This document shows, one piece after another, positions 8,567 through 19,842 of a stretch of DNA of 64,000 nt. Position 1 is the first letter of the stretch; every line of letters begins with the position of its first letter. The position numbers were made by a program, and so were the translations under genes. The DNA is from Chlamydia ibidis 10-1398/6 (lineage in GTDB: Bacteria > Chlamydiota > Chlamydiia > Chlamydiales > Chlamydiaceae): positions 1 through 64,000 of the forward strand of contig NZ_APJW01000003.1 of assembly GCF_000454725.1 (NCBI RefSeq), read 5' to 3'. The notes under the pieces were generated by a model. It was not told the DNA's origin. It ran no database searches and saw nothing but the letters and a program-made list of their open reading frames with translations.

Positions 8567-11392
8567 CTATTTAGAAAACGATGCAAGCTTATCAAGAATG
8601 CTTTGTAATTCTACACGATTATTTTTTAAAGATTCTTCTTTGTTGCGAACAAGATCGGGATTTGCTTTAGCACGAAAATCGTCGCTAGAAAGTAATCGTT
8701 CTGCACTTGCAATAGCATTCTCTAACCTAGTTTTTTCTTTCTCCAAACGAATCATTTCCTTATCAAGGTGCTCCTGTGGCACATAAATACCCAAACGAAT
8801 ACTATCTACAACGCCCAGACTATATAAACGATCTGTAGGTTCCTCTGTTAAAATTTCTACTGAAGACAAGCCTCCTAGTGCTTGCATCATAGGAAGATAC
8901 TGAGAAATATCCATATCTATAGAGCATACAAAAGCTTGTAGAGGAACTCTCATATCTAACTGCATCTCACCACGAATATTCCTGATCGTGTAAACAAGCC
9001 TTTCAGCCAAAGTAAAAGACTCATGTAAATCTTTAGGAATAGCTACAGATAAAGGTTTAGGATAAGAAGCAAGCATACACGCTGAAGATCTGAGCATATC
9101 TAAAGCATGCCCCGTAATATTATCCCCCATACCTGAGGGAATGTCGCCTAACTCTTTTTTGACTTTTAAAAACAGAGTTTCTGTAACAAAAGGCACTATA
9201 GGATGCAATACACCCAGAATATTGATCAAAAGAACAGCAAGGAGTTTACGCTTAGTTAACCGTTCCCTATCAGAACCCTGCTTACCAAATAAAGTAGGTT
9301 TAATGATTTCTAGATATGTAGAACAAAGATTCTTACGGAAGAACTCATACCCTGATGAGGCTATTTTATCAAAAGCATAATTTGCATACGCATGCTCTAA
9401 CTGAGCTAATAAATTGTTAAAACCATCTATAATATAAAAATCTTCTAAACCTAAAAGGGATTCATCAATGCCGTCTAGAAGATCTGTACCCGTCAACTCA
9501 GAAATATGCCCGAAAATAAACCTTGCACCATTCCACAGCTTATTTGCGAAATTTTTAAACTCTTCAAACAAGCGATAATCAAGATCTATTTGCTCACCTC
9601 GATTTGCACAAGAACATAGAGTCATACGTACAGCATCTGCACCATATTTACTAATCATTTCGATAGGGTCTATAACATTACCCTTTGACTTTGATAATTT
9701 CTCCCACTTGGCGACTACATTATCAGGTAATGGCTTACCCATGTCATACTCATGTTTTTCCAGTCCAGAAATGTAGTGCCATTCACCAATATCGTTATAG
9801 CGCTTGTAAGACTTACCAAAAATTAATCCATGTAAAAAGACGTCTGAAAAGGGTTTCTTGTCAACCATGGCCGAACATAATAAAATCATTCGAGTTACCC
9901 AGAAAAACAAAATATCATGCCCGGTGACTAAAACAGACGTGGGATAAAATTTTTTGAGATCTTCAGAATTAACATCAGGCCAACCTAAACAAGTTAAAGG
10001 CCATAAACCAGAAGAAAACCAAGTATCCAAAACATCAGATTCTTGATACCACGAGCTAGGATCCTTAGTGACCTCCTCAGGCTCGCCATCTCCATCATAA
10101 CAAATAATTCTGTCTTCATTTTCTCTATGATACCAAACTGGAATTCTATGTCCCCACCACAACTGGCGACTAATACACCAATCTCTTAAATTATTTACCC
10201 AAGCAAGATAATTTCTCTTAAACTCACTAGGGAAAATCGTAATAGAATCACTAGCAACAAACTCTCTTAATTGATCGCGAAAATGTTCAACAGATACAAA
10301 CCATTGCTTAGATAGATAAGGTTCTATTACCGCACCAGATCTATAAGAAACACCTATACGCACTTTATATGGTTGTTTTTTGACAAATAATCCTTTAGCT
10401 TCCAGAGCAGCGATAATATCAACACGAGCTTGTTCTTTACTCAATCCTGCAAATATTCCTCCATTCTCATTAATATCACCTGATGGAGTAAGAATATTAA
10501 TCATAGGTAGGTCATGATTGATACCCATGCGGTAATCATCTTTGTCATGTGCAGGAGTAATTTTAACTGCCCCAGTACCAAAAGAAGGATCTACAGAGAT
10601 ATCTGCAATAACCGGAATTTCACGATCTACAAATGGAACCATGACAGTGGAGCCAATTAAATGAGCATACCGCTCATCATTTGGAGAAACTGCTATTGCA
10701 GTATCTCCAAGCAAGGTTTCTGGACGTGTAGTAGCTACTGTAAGATATTCATCATCACGCCCTAGCACTTTGTAATTGATGTAATACAACCACCCGTCTT
10801 GCTCCTCATATTCTACTTCATCATCAGCAAGAGCTGTCTGCAAAGTAGGATCCCAATTCACCAAATAGTAACCGCGATAAATATATTTCTTATCAAAAAG
10901 ACATTTGAATGCCTTTTTAACAGCTCGATTTGCCAAAGGCTCCATGGTAAAACGTAAGCGTGACCAATCACAGGAACAACCCAGTTGACGCAATTGTGAA
11001 AGAATAACGCTCTCACTCTTCTCTTTCCAAGCCCAGATGTGTTCTAAAAACTCTTCTCTAGAAAACTCCATTCGCCTCTTGCCTAAAGAGGCATAAAGGT
11101 GGCGCTCTACAACAGTTTGTGTAGCAATACCTGCATGATCAGTACCGGGGATCCAGCACACTTCATACCCCGACATTCTCTTATACCGTATTAAAACATC
11201 TTGAAGAGTGTTTACGAGAGCATGTCCCATATGCAGAATGCCTGTGACATTAGGAGGAGGCATGACAATAGCATAAGGCAACTTATTACTTGAAGACTGA
11301 GCTAAGAACATTCCTGACTGTTCCCAAAAAGCGTACAATTCTTCTTCGACACCCTTAGGGTCGTAAACTTTTGGAAATACATCCTCTTCCAT
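8567..11392 (-). CDS. valS: Valyl-tRNA synthetase
   Basis: ValS charges tRNA-Val and edits misactivated threonine. This class I enzyme shows the HIGH-type HMGH at residues 54-57, the KLSKS signature in the second half of the Rossmann fold, the editing domain with [12 protein letters not shown], and a C-terminal coiled coil rich in Lys and Glu that matches the ValS tRNA-binding arm. I chose the ATG at 11392 (941 residues, starting [12 protein letters not shown]) because it matches my memory of chlamydial ValS. A GTG 51 bases upstream would add a 17-residue extension of unlikely composition. pknD follows 14 bases downstream. Confidence 0.95.
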   Translation of the reverse strand: MEEDVFPKVYDPKGVEEELYAFWEQSGMFLAQSSSNKLPYAIVMPPPNVTGILHMGHALVNTLQDVLIRYKRMSGYEVCWIPGTDHAGIATQTVVERHLYASLGKRRMEFSREEFLEHIWAWKEKSESVILSQLRQLGCSCDWSRLRFTMEPLANRAVKKAFKCLFDKKYIYRGYYLVNWDPTLQTALADDEVEYEEQDGWLYYINYKVLGRDDEYLTVATTRPETLLGDTAIAVSPNDERYAHLIGSTVMVPFVDREIPVIADISVDPSFGTGAVKITPAHDKDDYRMGINHDLPMINILTPSGDINENGGIFAGLSKEQARVDIIAALEAKGLFVKKQPYKVRIGVSYRSGAVIEPYLSKQWFVSVEHFRDQLREFVASDSITIFPSEFKRNYLAWVNNLRDWCISRQLWWGHRIPVWYHRENEDRIICYDGDGEPEEVTKDPSSWYQESDVLDTWFSSGLWPLTCLGWPDVNSEDLKKFYPTSVLVTGHDILFFWVTRMILLCSAMVDKKPFSDVFLHGLIFGKSYKRYNDIGEWHYISGLEKHEYDMGKPLPDNVVAKWEKLSKSKGNVIDPIEMISKYGADAVRMTLCSCANRGEQIDLDYRLFEEFKNFANKLWNGARFIFGHISELTGTDLLDGIDESLLGLEDFYIIDGFNNLLAQLEHAYANYAFDKIASSGYEFFRKNLCSTYLEIIKPTLFGKQGSDRERLTKRKLLAVLLINILGVLHPIVPFVTETLFLKVKKELGDIPSGMGDNITGHALDMLRSSACMLASYPKPLSVAIPKDLHESFTLAERLVYTIRNIRGEMQLDMRVPLQAFVCSIDMDISQYLPMMQALGGLSSVEILTEEPTDRLYSLGVVDSIRLGIYVPQEHLDKEMIRLEKEKTRLENAIASAERLLSSDDFRAKANPDLVRNKEESLKNNRVELQSILDKLASFSK

Positions 11393-11598
11393 AATTCTAC
11401 ATCCGAAATCTTTATTTAAACTATAGGCTTTTTCCCATGCCACGAGACGGAAATCAAAAATATCTCTTGAAAATATAATGATAAAAACAACACAACGATC
11501 TTACCATAACAACCAATAAGTTTCGTCTCTCTGAACAATAAAAATCTATGAAAACTAATTAGGAAGATTAGGAAGATAGGATAAGCCTGTGAAAAAAA

Positions 11599-12057
11599 TT
11601 AAGAATTATTAAAAGAAATAACTTCAGTCCACAAATGATGACGTCTAGTTATGATCTCACTATCCCCGCTGAATAGAGTGACTTTATAAGAAACAATTCC
11701 CTTGTACGCGTGATAGTCTTCATTTTTCAGGCAATAAATACGATATCCTGACAAACGATGCACTTCATAGACTAGAGTTTCGATATGTCCGTCACCACAA
11801 TACAGATGAAGACGAAGAGTAGCAGGCAGCAAGTTGCGCATACGCCAAGGAAGATTCCAAGTCATAACAACTTGCTGACCGAAAATTTCATCTGTGCAAT
11901 CACGACTTATACCGAGACGAGCGGCAGCACAATAATCGCTATCTATAAACTCAGTAAAAGAGGACAACGAAGGCTGCGAACAACTTGACAAGCCAATCAA
12001 ACACAAGAAAGGGACAACTCCAAAGAGTAGAACCGTCTTAAAATAGTAATAACGCAA
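11599..12057 (-). CDS. Small putative lipoprotein downstream of atpK (CT303 position)
   Basis: The function is unknown. In frame there is a hydrophobic N-terminus followed by a lipobox-like LIGLSSC, so the mature protein would be a lipid-anchored envelope protein of about 125 residues. The longest frame starts at 12090, inside atpK. A TTG at 12057 gives a more typical lipoprotein signal (MRYYYFKTVLLFG...), overlaps the atpK end by about 20 bases and gives 152 residues. Either start implies translational coupling to atpK. The position between atpK and valS corresponds to C. trachomatis CT303. A role connected with the ATPase is only suggested by position. The start is uncertain. Confidence 0.7.
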   Translation of the reverse strand: MRYYYFKTVLLFGVVPFLCLIGLSSCSQPSLSSFTEFIDSDYCAAARLGISRDCTDEIFGQQVVMTWNLPWRMRNLLPATLRLHLYCGDGHIETLVYEVHRLSGYRIYCLKNEDYHAYKGIVSYKVTLFSGDSEIITRRHHLWTEVISFNNS

Positions 12058-12463
12058 AAACAAAAGCAAAGAGTGCAAAAGATTCGACAATTCCTATAGA
12101 TGCAAATGATTTACCATAAATTGCAGAAGAACGTGCATATGCTTGTATAGCACTAACGCAGCATTTCCCTTGCATAATTGCAGAAATCAATAAAGCCGCT
12201 CCAACAGAAATTCCCATTAAGATTGCTCCCACTGCAGCGACTTTTCCATCTTTGATACCGTCTCTGAGCAAAAGCATAAAAATCAAACCATAAATAGACT
12301 GAGATGATGGCATAGCTGACAAGCCAATAATCTTCCCGTGCCCTTCATCGATCCGAGACATAACAGCATGAGAAGCAACTCCTGCCATACCGCAACCAAT
12401 AGCACTGCCTATCATTGCTAAACCCATAGCTAAAACTGGGCCAACAACAGATAAATCAATCAT
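12038..12463 (-). CDS. atpK: V-type ATP synthase subunit K (membrane rotor)
   Basis: Subunit K forms the membrane ion-binding ring of the V/A-type ATPase. At 141 residues it has four hydrophobic helices in two repeats of the proteolipid hairpin. Only the second repeat has an essential carboxylate, E127 in IVESFALF. Residues M51, S54, Q55, Q98 and E127 line up by eye with L61, T64, Q65, Q110 and E139, the Na+ ligands of Enterococcus hirae NtpK. The gene sits 149 bases after atpI and overlaps the following lipoprotein gene. Confidence 0.93.
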   Translation of the reverse strand: MIDLSVVGPVLAMGLAMIGSAIGCGMAGVASHAVMSRIDEGHGKIIGLSAMPSSQSIYGLIFMLLLRDGIKDGKVAAVGAILMGISVGAALLISAIMQGKCCVSAIQAYARSSAIYGKSFASIGIVESFALFAFVFALLLF

Positions 12464-12612
12464 AAGTACCTCTACATCTTATTAGCAATGTTTCAAGGAA
12501 AGACGAGAGAGACAATTCACAAAACCTTGCCTCCCTATAGTCACAAGAACTGAATCTCCAAGAAAGATTGCGAAATTTTACCAAACCCTAGAATTATTAT
12601 CTAAAGCAATCC

Positions 12613-14562
12613 CTAGAAATCCATATCTCCATAGCAAACTGTTTTCCGTAAAGGCCGAAGGAATCTCCCTCCTCCATCAAAACTATAGTGATACCATTCA
12701 ATGAAGTTGAGCCTCAATCCATGAATTACTCCGCCCATAATGGATAAGATGATATTCACAGAATGACCAAACATGATGATCAGAAATGCAATAAATGGAG
12801 AAAAATTATTACTTATTTGAACAATAGTAGTGCCTACCATTGCCCCAGCTAATCCAAGGGCATAGATACGCAAATAAGAAAGAACATCTGAAAATACTTG
12901 GATAATTGCCGTTAGCTCATCAACACCACGCCAACCACGTTGCATAACAGCTCCAATGACTGCTAAACCTATGCCACCAAATATTGCGTATAACCCCAAT
13001 ACTCCTCCCAACTGGTAGGGAATATGAAATATGTAATGCACTAAAGATACAGCTTGTAAATATAAAGGCAGATAGAGATATGCTCCCAACATAAAAACAA
13101 CCCACCCTATACCAGAGTACCGCTGTCTACTGTAACGCAACATACCTAGAGTCATATGTATTACGCCAATCAATAAAGCTAACTCCAACAAAATACTATC
13201 AATAAATTTGTCATAAACAATCGCCTTACCAACCGGCTCACCGGAACGTTGTTCTGTAGAAAGAAGAAAATCTTTAGGAGTAACTTGTTCTTTCAGTTTC
13301 GGATACTCATTAACTAATTCTTTGTAACCTTTGGGATGATATCGTAAATAATACTCTGCTTTTTTAAGAGCGAGGTTATGAGTCAGTGAGTATTCTCTCA
13401 AGGGACTAGTATACTTTATGGGAATGCCAAAAAACGACGACGTCGCAAATCCCCAACAAATACACCCGACTCCCAACATGGCAAACATTTTAATAAATCT
13501 TCTGAGTGCCTGGGATTTTTTTAAAGAACAGCGAGCCTTAAATGATAAGAAAAGGGACGATAGTAAGAAAATTAATCCATACCCACCGTCGTTAACAATC
13601 ATTGAGAAAAAGAAGAAAAATGAAATAAATACCCATAAAGAAGGATCTTTATCAGATGAGGAAGGCGTGTCATAAATATTGACAAGATCTTCCCCTATAC
13701 GACTAATGCCTGAGTTTTCAAGATATGTAGGCACAATCTCGTGATCATCGGGGCAGACTTTTGTCATATAAATGCCATGAGCATTGCAAAGCTTCTCAAG
13801 TTCCTGCGCCCTACTAGCAATTACCCAACCGGATACTGCAAATGCATGTCCTTTAAAAATGTCCTCAGCACTGTCCTCAGCATGTTTTAACTTCTGTTCA
13901 TTATCGTAATTACAAAATCCCTCCACAATCTCTTGACGATATGCATATAACTCGCACAGCCTAGATGTCTTCCTATGAATGTCTTTATGTAATTGTGCCT
14001 CGCGTTCCATTAACTCATTTACAGAATGTGGAGACTCAATTTCAGTGAATATATCCTTAGATAAATTAACAACACCAACCACAGCATAATAATTAAAGGT
14101 ATAGGCCGTGGAAAGATAGAAAACATTAGGTTGATCTACTTCTATATGATCATCCCCAGTATATTTACTGTAGAAGAACCTTATTGTTAAGCCCGTTTTC
14201 TGGGTAAACTCAGAAATTTCTTGAGAAGAAAACATCCCTAGAGGTTTTACTCGAACAATTTCCTTCTGCAAAGCTTTCACTGACTCTCTTAATCTGAGTA
14301 TTTCCTGATGTAAGCAGAAGACCTCATCCAAAATTTGATCAACTGTAAGAATTTCACACTTTGAAGATACTAAATCACCACAGGCGTGCTCTACTTGTAA
14401 GGAATTAAGAATTTTTAAACACTCAGAAAAACGACGACACTTTTCATTATCTAGGAATCTTTTTGAGGTAATAAATTCAACAACACCTAAATCTCGACAA
14501 GCGAGAAAGAAGTCGGATTTATCCTTCCCAAGAAATAGATACTTATCTACATCTATGCGCAT
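12613..14562 (-). CDS. atpI: V-type ATP synthase subunit I (a-subunit, stator and ion channel)
   Basis: A 649-residue protein with a hydrophilic N-terminal half containing coiled-coil segments and a C-terminal half with several membrane helices from about residue 310. This is the layout of V-ATPase subunit a/I. The C-terminal part holds AGAMVGTTIVQISNN and the GHSVNIILSIMGGVIHGLRL region typical of the half-channel that faces the K ring, and it ends with the family's LNFIEWYHYSFDGGG-like segment. Its start codon abuts the atpD stop codon with no spacer, so the two are very probably co-translated. Confidence 0.94.
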   Translation of the reverse strand: MRIDVDKYLFLGKDKSDFFLACRDLGVVEFITSKRFLDNEKCRRFSECLKILNSLQVEHACGDLVSSKCEILTVDQILDEVFCLHQEILRLRESVKALQKEIVRVKPLGMFSSQEISEFTQKTGLTIRFFYSKYTGDDHIEVDQPNVFYLSTAYTFNYYAVVGVVNLSKDIFTEIESPHSVNELMEREAQLHKDIHRKTSRLCELYAYRQEIVEGFCNYDNEQKLKHAEDSAEDIFKGHAFAVSGWVIASRAQELEKLCNAHGIYMTKVCPDDHEIVPTYLENSGISRIGEDLVNIYDTPSSSDKDPSLWVFISFFFFFSMIVNDGGYGLIFLLSSLFLSFKARCSLKKSQALRRFIKMFAMLGVGCICWGFATSSFFGIPIKYTSPLREYSLTHNLALKKAEYYLRYHPKGYKELVNEYPKLKEQVTPKDFLLSTEQRSGEPVGKAIVYDKFIDSILLELALLIGVIHMTLGMLRYSRQRYSGIGWVVFMLGAYLYLPLYLQAVSLVHYIFHIPYQLGGVLGLYAIFGGIGLAVIGAVMQRGWRGVDELTAIIQVFSDVLSYLRIYALGLAGAMVGTTIVQISNNFSPFIAFLIIMFGHSVNIILSIMGGVIHGLRLNFIEWYHYSFDGGGRFLRPLRKTVCYGDMDF

Positions 14563-15180
14563 TTAGGAATCCTCTTTACGCTGTTGTATCTTTTTTTTGG
14601 CCATTTTTACCTGCCCAACATCAGTAATACTACGATCACTAAGAAAAATAGCGATCTTTTTCATTGCTTGTGTGGTTTCTGGTATCAACTTCTTTTCAAA
14701 TAAATTCACGCGTATTGATACACTACGAAGTTCTCTTTCAAGAATGTCCTGTTTTTCTTTAGCTACTTCAACATAAACTTTGCTCAATACTAGTTCCTTA
14801 ATGGACGCTATTAAAGTGTCCATCCAAATTGGTGTATCCAATAAAGAATAAGAAGTTTGCATCAAAACAACATCACGCACTACCGGAACTTCAACGCCCG
14901 TAATATTCTCGTATTCCTTCACTACCCGATCTACTTTGAAGCTATTGACAACCGCATCTACATAGAGAGGGATACTAAATAGCGGAGCAAAAGCATACAC
15001 CATATCACGAGCTTGCTCGTAATCCTCCATACACTTTTCGGTATTACGAATAGCGTTCTGCGTTTCTACCTGAAGCAAAGATTTTTTCAACTTTAGAGTA
15101 GGTAAATACATTTCTAAGCGAGCTAATTTTGTCTTCTCAGACCTATAAGCATTCTTAGTAAGCTTTATTTGTGCAGACAT
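14563..15180 (-). CDS. atpD: V-type ATP synthase subunit D (central stalk)
   Basis: This 205-residue, highly charged helical protein is the central rotor shaft of the V1 part. The N-terminus ([25 protein letters not shown]-like) resembles the usual subunit D opening, followed by long heptad-like helices and a basic C-terminus ([11 protein letters not shown]). It overlaps the end of atpB by 16 bases and is followed directly by atpI. Confidence 0.92.
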   Translation of the reverse strand: MSAQIKLTKNAYRSEKTKLARLEMYLPTLKLKKSLLQVETQNAIRNTEKCMEDYEQARDMVYAFAPLFSIPLYVDAVVNSFKVDRVVKEYENITGVEVPVVRDVVLMQTSYSLLDTPIWMDTLIASIKELVLSKVYVEVAKEKQDILERELRSVSIRVNLFEKKLIPETTQAMKKIAIFLSDRSITDVGQVKMAKKKIQQRKEDS

Positions 15181-16481
15181 GATTTAGGCCAATACTTGTT
15201 AATTAACTGTTCCTTAATCCCTACCTCTTCAGAATGAAAACTTTGCGCAAGAATATTCCATCCTATATCTAAAGCTTCCTCTAAAGGAATATTAACCTCT
15301 AAACTCATAAGTCTAGTTTCAAAAAGTTCAGCGAAAGATAAGAGTTTTTTATCCCAATTAGACAGTTTGAAGCCCATGGACATTCTTTCTGTTGCTTTGA
15401 GAGAATCTGCATACAACCGAATTAAAGCATTTGCAAGATCTCCGTGATCTTCACGAGTTACCTTACCGATAACTAATTGTTTCAAACGAGATAAGGATCC
15501 AAATGGATCAATACGATTATTCTTTAAATAGAATTGTCCTTCCGTGATGAATCCAGTATTATCAGGAACTGGATGTGTGATATCGTCTCCAGGCATCGTC
15601 GTAACGCTAATTATAGTGATAGACCCACCATTCGCAATATCTACTGCCTTTTCATAGCGATACGCTAAATCAGAATATAAAGATCCTGGATATCCACGAT
15701 TTGCGGGGATCTGGTCCATGGTAATGGAAATTTCTTTAAGCGCATCAGCGAATGCTGTCATATCTGTTAATAAAACAAGAACATTTTTGTTCCTATTGAC
15801 AGCGAATTGTTCAGCACAAGCTAAAGCCATATCAGGCACTAAGACACATTCAACAGGTGCATCAACTGCTCTATGAATAAACATAACGCTCTTGTCTGCA
15901 AAGCCAAGTCTTTGTGATTCTTCTACAAAGAAATTATAATCAACAAAAGTCAAACCCATACCACCAATGATTACAATATCTGCATCAGTTTGAGCAGCAA
16001 TACGCATGAGTAAAGCATTATGGTTTTCACCAGATGAGGAGAAAATAGGAATCTTTTGTGATTTTACAAGACAATTAAATATGTCAATCATAGGGATATT
16101 GGTTTTCACCATCTCTCTAGGAACCACGCGACATACAGGATTAAACGTGGGTGTTGATATAGGAATCGGATCTCCGAAGCACTCTCCTTCACCATCAATT
16201 GGTTTTCCTACACCATTAAATCGCCTTCCAATCAACGATTCTCCAAAAACAACATCTATCGATCGGCCTAAAAATATTACACGATCACCCGTAGATAATC
16301 CGGAGGTACCTCCGAAAACTTGCAATGTAACCTTTTTAGAATCAAAACGTAATACGGAAGCATAGGACGATCTGCCATCTCCTCTTTTTATCTCTGCTAG
16401 TTCTCCTAACTTAGCTGACTCAGCTTCTACAGTTATTAAATTCCCTTTGATATCAGTAATCTTTGTATATATTGTCTGCAT
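15165..16481 (-). CDS. atpB: V-type ATP synthase subunit B
   Basis: The non-catalytic nucleotide-binding subunit of the V1 head, 438 residues. The Walker A region is degenerate ([12 protein letters not shown]), as expected for B subunits. The conserved stretches [15 protein letters not shown] and [14 protein letters not shown] are characteristic. It lies 4 bases after atpA in the same transcript. Confidence 0.96.
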   Translation of the reverse strand: MQTIYTKITDIKGNLITVEAESAKLGELAEIKRGDGRSSYASVLRFDSKKVTLQVFGGTSGLSTGDRVIFLGRSIDVVFGESLIGRRFNGVGKPIDGEGECFGDPIPISTPTFNPVCRVVPREMVKTNIPMIDIFNCLVKSQKIPIFSSSGENHNALLMRIAAQTDADIVIIGGMGLTFVDYNFFVEESQRLGFADKSVMFIHRAVDAPVECVLVPDMALACAEQFAVNRNKNVLVLLTDMTAFADALKEISITMDQIPANRGYPGSLYSDLAYRYEKAVDIANGGSITIISVTTMPGDDITHPVPDNTGFITEGQFYLKNNRIDPFGSLSRLKQLVIGKVTREDHGDLANALIRLYADSLKATERMSMGFKLSNWDKKLLSFAELFETRLMSLEVNIPLEEALDIGWNILAQSFHSEEVGIKEQLINKYWPKSCLHK

Positions 16482-16485
16482 GTCT

Positions 16486-18261
16486 CTACGCTACTTGTAA
16501 CATCTTTGTCTCTAACAATTTCTGAATAATCCGCATCCCCTCTTCGTACTCTTCAGAACGAAACTCTTGACCATTCAAAGTTTTGATCTTACTCTGTAGT
16601 TCAAGGAAAAAACTCCTTGCATTGTCTGAGCAGTCAAAATCAAACTTCGCGTCAAAGATACGCGTCATTAACGAAAACAGCTCGATTTGCCTATCAAAAG
16701 GACAATAACAATCTACTGTGTCAAAAGCATTTTGTTGAAGATAACAAAAATCATATAGCTCTGACTTTAAATAAGTAATCATATCGCTCATGGAAATGCC
16801 TTCTTCACCAACCACTTCCATGCGTTTTCCTATTTCTGTCCCTTCACGAAGAAAATAATTAGCCTTCTTAACAGAATCTCCCCATCCTTTAACTTTATCC
16901 TCTAGTATATCGGCCACTTGATCGAGATATTTGGACCAAGAAATCATAGGATCGATAGAAGGATAGCGACGAGCATCAGCTCGTGATTTCGACAACCCAC
17001 AAAAAGCCCCAACAACAGACAGGGTAGATTGTGTGACAGGTTCTTCAAAATTACCTCCAGCTGGGGATACAGCCCCACATATTGTTAATGAGCCTTCAGA
17101 ACCGTCCTTCATACGCAAAGCACCACCTCTTTCATAAAATGCTGCTATTCTAGAAGACAAATAAGCTGGAAACGCCTCTTCTCCAGGAATTTCCTCTAGT
17201 CTTCCAGAAATCTCACGTAACGCCTGTGCCCATCTAGAGGTAGAGTCAGCAAGCAAAAGAACATGAAGCCCCATTTGCCTGTAGTACTCAGCTATCGTTA
17301 TCCCTAAATAAACAGAAGACTCTCTAGCAGCAACAGGCATAGAAGAAGTATTACAAATAATACACGTTCTATTCATTAGAGACTCTCCTGTATGAGGATC
17401 ACTCAAATGTGGAAACTCTTGAAGTACCTCTACAACTTCACCAGCACGCTCACCGCATGCACAAAGAATGACAATATCTACAGAAGCATACTTAGAAAGG
17501 TGATGTTGAAGAACTGTTTTTCCAGCACCAAACGGACCAGGAGTACAGAAGGTTCCCCCCTTCAGGACTGGAATCTGAGTATCTAACACGCGTAAACCGA
17601 CGTCCATAATTTCATGAGAAGGAATCTTCTCCCCTTCAATAAAGGCCTGTTTAATGGGCCATTTTTGAATCATTGTGAAACTATATTCCTTGCCATCCTC
17701 GTCTCTGGCCTTAGCAATGACAGTGTCAGCTGTATACACACCGGATGAGATCACCCAAGTAATAGTCACCTCTTTAAAGCAAGAAAAAGGAACCATAATC
17801 TTATGATCAAAGCGACCTTCTTTAACGGAACCTATTACATCTCCTCGGACCAATACATCACCTACATTAGCCCTTTTAGTATATTCCCATTCTTTTTGAT
17901 CACAAATAGCATTAACGTATTTGCCACGGGTCAAGAACAGACTATTTTCTGCCAATATCTCCAAACGATTTTGCAAGCCGTCAAAAATACCTTGAAGTAA
18001 CCCAGGGCCTAATTCTGCCTCTAGTAAATGACCAGAAAAAGTTACCAAAGCGCCACGTCGAATACCCTGTGTCTCTTCAAAGACTTGCATTTTAACTTCT
18101 TGACCTAAGACTTCAATAACCTCAGACTTCAACCAAGTATCATCGACATTGACATAAGCAACCTCCCCCTGACGTACATGACCATCGAAACACACACGTA
18201 ATAAGTTACCATAGGCTTCTACAACATATCCTTGAGTGGTTTGTCCCGAAGTTGTTACCAT
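16486..18261 (-). CDS. atpA: V-type ATP synthase subunit A (catalytic)
   Basis: The catalytic subunit of the V1 head, 591 residues, the usual length. The Walker A motif GPFGAGKT is at about 242-249, followed by [18 protein letters not shown] and [33 protein letters not shown]-type sequence. The non-homologous insert specific to A subunits occupies roughly residues 120-200. In Chlamydia the complex is thought to couple ATP hydrolysis or synthesis to an ion gradient alongside host ATP import. The start overlaps the end of the upstream DUF2764-like gene by 7 bases. Confidence 0.97.
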   Translation of the reverse strand: MVTTSGQTTQGYVVEAYGNLLRVCFDGHVRQGEVAYVNVDDTWLKSEVIEVLGQEVKMQVFEETQGIRRGALVTFSGHLLEAELGPGLLQGIFDGLQNRLEILAENSLFLTRGKYVNAICDQKEWEYTKRANVGDVLVRGDVIGSVKEGRFDHKIMVPFSCFKEVTITWVISSGVYTADTVIAKARDEDGKEYSFTMIQKWPIKQAFIEGEKIPSHEIMDVGLRVLDTQIPVLKGGTFCTPGPFGAGKTVLQHHLSKYASVDIVILCACGERAGEVVEVLQEFPHLSDPHTGESLMNRTCIICNTSSMPVAARESSVYLGITIAEYYRQMGLHVLLLADSTSRWAQALREISGRLEEIPGEEAFPAYLSSRIAAFYERGGALRMKDGSEGSLTICGAVSPAGGNFEEPVTQSTLSVVGAFCGLSKSRADARRYPSIDPMISWSKYLDQVADILEDKVKGWGDSVKKANYFLREGTEIGKRMEVVGEEGISMSDMITYLKSELYDFCYLQQNAFDTVDCYCPFDRQIELFSLMTRIFDAKFDFDCSDNARSFFLELQSKIKTLNGQEFRSEEYEEGMRIIQKLLETKMLQVA

Positions 18262-19055
18262 GCGATTGCCTTTTCCATAGAATTAATTTTTTGTTTTCCT
18301 GCCTCTAAATTTACCATGCTATTGCGTATAGCAAACAGATAAGTAGCTACTCTACCTAGAACAGCATTAGCATCAAAATACCAATTACGGTACATCTCTT
18401 CCATTTTGTGAAATTCATACAATGAAAGAGTTCGATGTAATGTGTGAGGAAGATGACCATAATCTTCCAATACGCTACTTAAATCTGAAAAGCCATCCGG
18501 AAGCTCGTAATTAGGAGCATCTTTCTGCATCAAAACCTGTAAGACTACAGGATCAGAACTATCCTCATCCCTCAACACGTAAGAAACATCTAGCTGCATT
18601 ACACGAGACCTAAATCCTGCTAAAACGACTCTAAGATTCTTCTTAAATGTGAAATACTCTCTAAGAAATTCTAAGGAACTATTTTGATAATGAGATAAAA
18701 AACAACTCATTAAAGCAGAAAAATGCTCTAGTCGTTCCTTAGAACTCTTATGCTCTAAAAGAAAATCCTTAAAAAAATCTTCAAACTCACACTCATCAGA
18801 CCATTGTTGCAAATAAACCATACCCGCCACACGATCCTGAGTTACCGTACCAAAAGAGTAAGGGATTGGCTTATCTGCCCAAAAGAAAGCAAAGTTCTCC
18901 AAATCAAAAAAACGCTTTAAAATGACATAGTGAGCGAAATCTCTTTTTGAAAGATTCAAAAGGAGCAGAGAATCGAGAGCCTCAAAAGAATATAGAGGAG
19001 GAGCCTCAGGAAGTTGATTAGGAAAAAACGATGATAAAAAATAGTACTGAGTCAT
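18255..19055 (-). CDS. DUF2764-like protein of the V-ATPase operon (CT309 position)
   Basis: A soluble protein of 266 residues with no signal peptide or membrane segment. By position, and by its opening (MTQYYFLSSFFP), it is the chlamydial CT309 protein that always lies between atpE and atpA. I recall it as DUF2764. Spirochaete V-ATPase operons have a gene of unknown function in the same place. Since subunits C and F are not recognisable in this operon, it may substitute for one of them; that is inference. I chose the ATG at 19055. A GTG 9 bases upstream is possible. Confidence 0.8.
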   Translation of the reverse strand: MTQYYFLSSFFPNQLPEAPPLYSFEALDSLLLLNLSKRDFAHYVILKRFFDLENFAFFWADKPIPYSFGTVTQDRVAGMVYLQQWSDECEFEDFFKDFLLEHKSSKERLEHFSALMSCFLSHYQNSSLEFLREYFTFKKNLRVVLAGFRSRVMQLDVSYVLRDEDSSDPVVLQVLMQKDAPNYELPDGFSDLSSVLEDYGHLPHTLHRTLSLYEFHKMEEMYRNWYFDANAVLGRVATYLFAIRNSMVNLEAGKQKINSMEKAIAW

Positions 19056-19101
19056 TCCAAGCACTTTAAATTTAATCGAGGACTTCGTTTAAACAAAGAA
19101 T

Positions 19102-19728
19102 CTAGGAAGCCTGGAATATCATTTCACGGAAGTCCCTCTGAAGATAGCGCATAAGGAGATCCAAAAGAGCATCCGAGCTAAGATCCAGTATCCAATTCTT
19201 ATCCTCTACTCTCAATTGGACACCACCAACAAATTTGCCAACAGTAACGCCTTTATCTTTAAGCTTAGCAATAACTGACTTTCCTAGAAGCTCATTAACT
19301 TTTCTTGCAGGAACATACTTACCTACAAAAGCAGACATATTACCGAGGACACCCTGTTCTTCAATAGAATGCACCAAGGAAGTGATCAACTTAGAGGCAA
19401 CATCAGGTTCAGTAGAAACTTGCTCTAACCACTCTGCTAATGCCTCTCTGAAAATTTTTTGTTCCACGGCTTGCTTCAAACTTTCTAAAGCTCGTCTGCC
19501 AGCCTGAGCAAGCGCTGATTCTCCTTGTTTAACCCTAGCTTCCGCAGTCTCTTGTGCAGCTTCTATAATCTTGTCTGCGCGATGCTGAGCATCCTGCAAG
19601 ATTCTTTTAGCCTGCTCATGAGCATTACGTACGATGATATCAGCTTCTTCTTCTGCAGGTTTCAGAGTTTCCAAACGCAAAGCATCACAGATTTGTTTAA
19701 GTTTACCATCCGAATTCAGATCCGCCAT
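19102..19728 (-). CDS. atpE: V-type ATP synthase subunit E (peripheral stalk)
   Basis: The 208-residue peripheral stalk subunit. The N-terminal ~90 residues are an Ala/Glu/Gln-rich amphipathic helix ([19 protein letters not shown]) and the C-terminal half is the globular domain that binds the head, matching subunit E architecture. It is the first gene of the minus-strand operon that runs through atpA-atpB-atpD-atpI-atpK to valS and pknD. The 114-base gap to the divergent gene at 19843 should hold the operon promoter, but I could not place a convincing -35/-10 pair. Confidence 0.92.
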   Translation of the reverse strand: MADLNSDGKLKQICDALRLETLKPAEEEADIIVRNAHEQAKRILQDAQHRADKIIEAAQETAEARVKQGESALAQAGRRALESLKQAVEQKIFREALAEWLEQVSTEPDVASKLITSLVHSIEEQGVLGNMSAFVGKYVPARKVNELLGKSVIAKLKDKGVTVGKFVGGVQLRVEDKNWILDLSSDALLDLLMRYLQRDFREMIFQAS

Positions 19729-19842
19729 ACCATCTCTGCCTTAGAAAACAAGGATTGTTTTAAAAAAGTTTTCGATTATGATTCAATCAACCTGAAAGGT
19801 TATAACATTAGAACATTTAAATAAAATCAAATAAAGATTTCG

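Noticed and set aside
11441-11541. GAGACGGAAA and TTTCGTCTC inverted sequences upstream of valS
   Set aside because: One unpaired base and a spacer of about 70 bases; too weak to call a structure.
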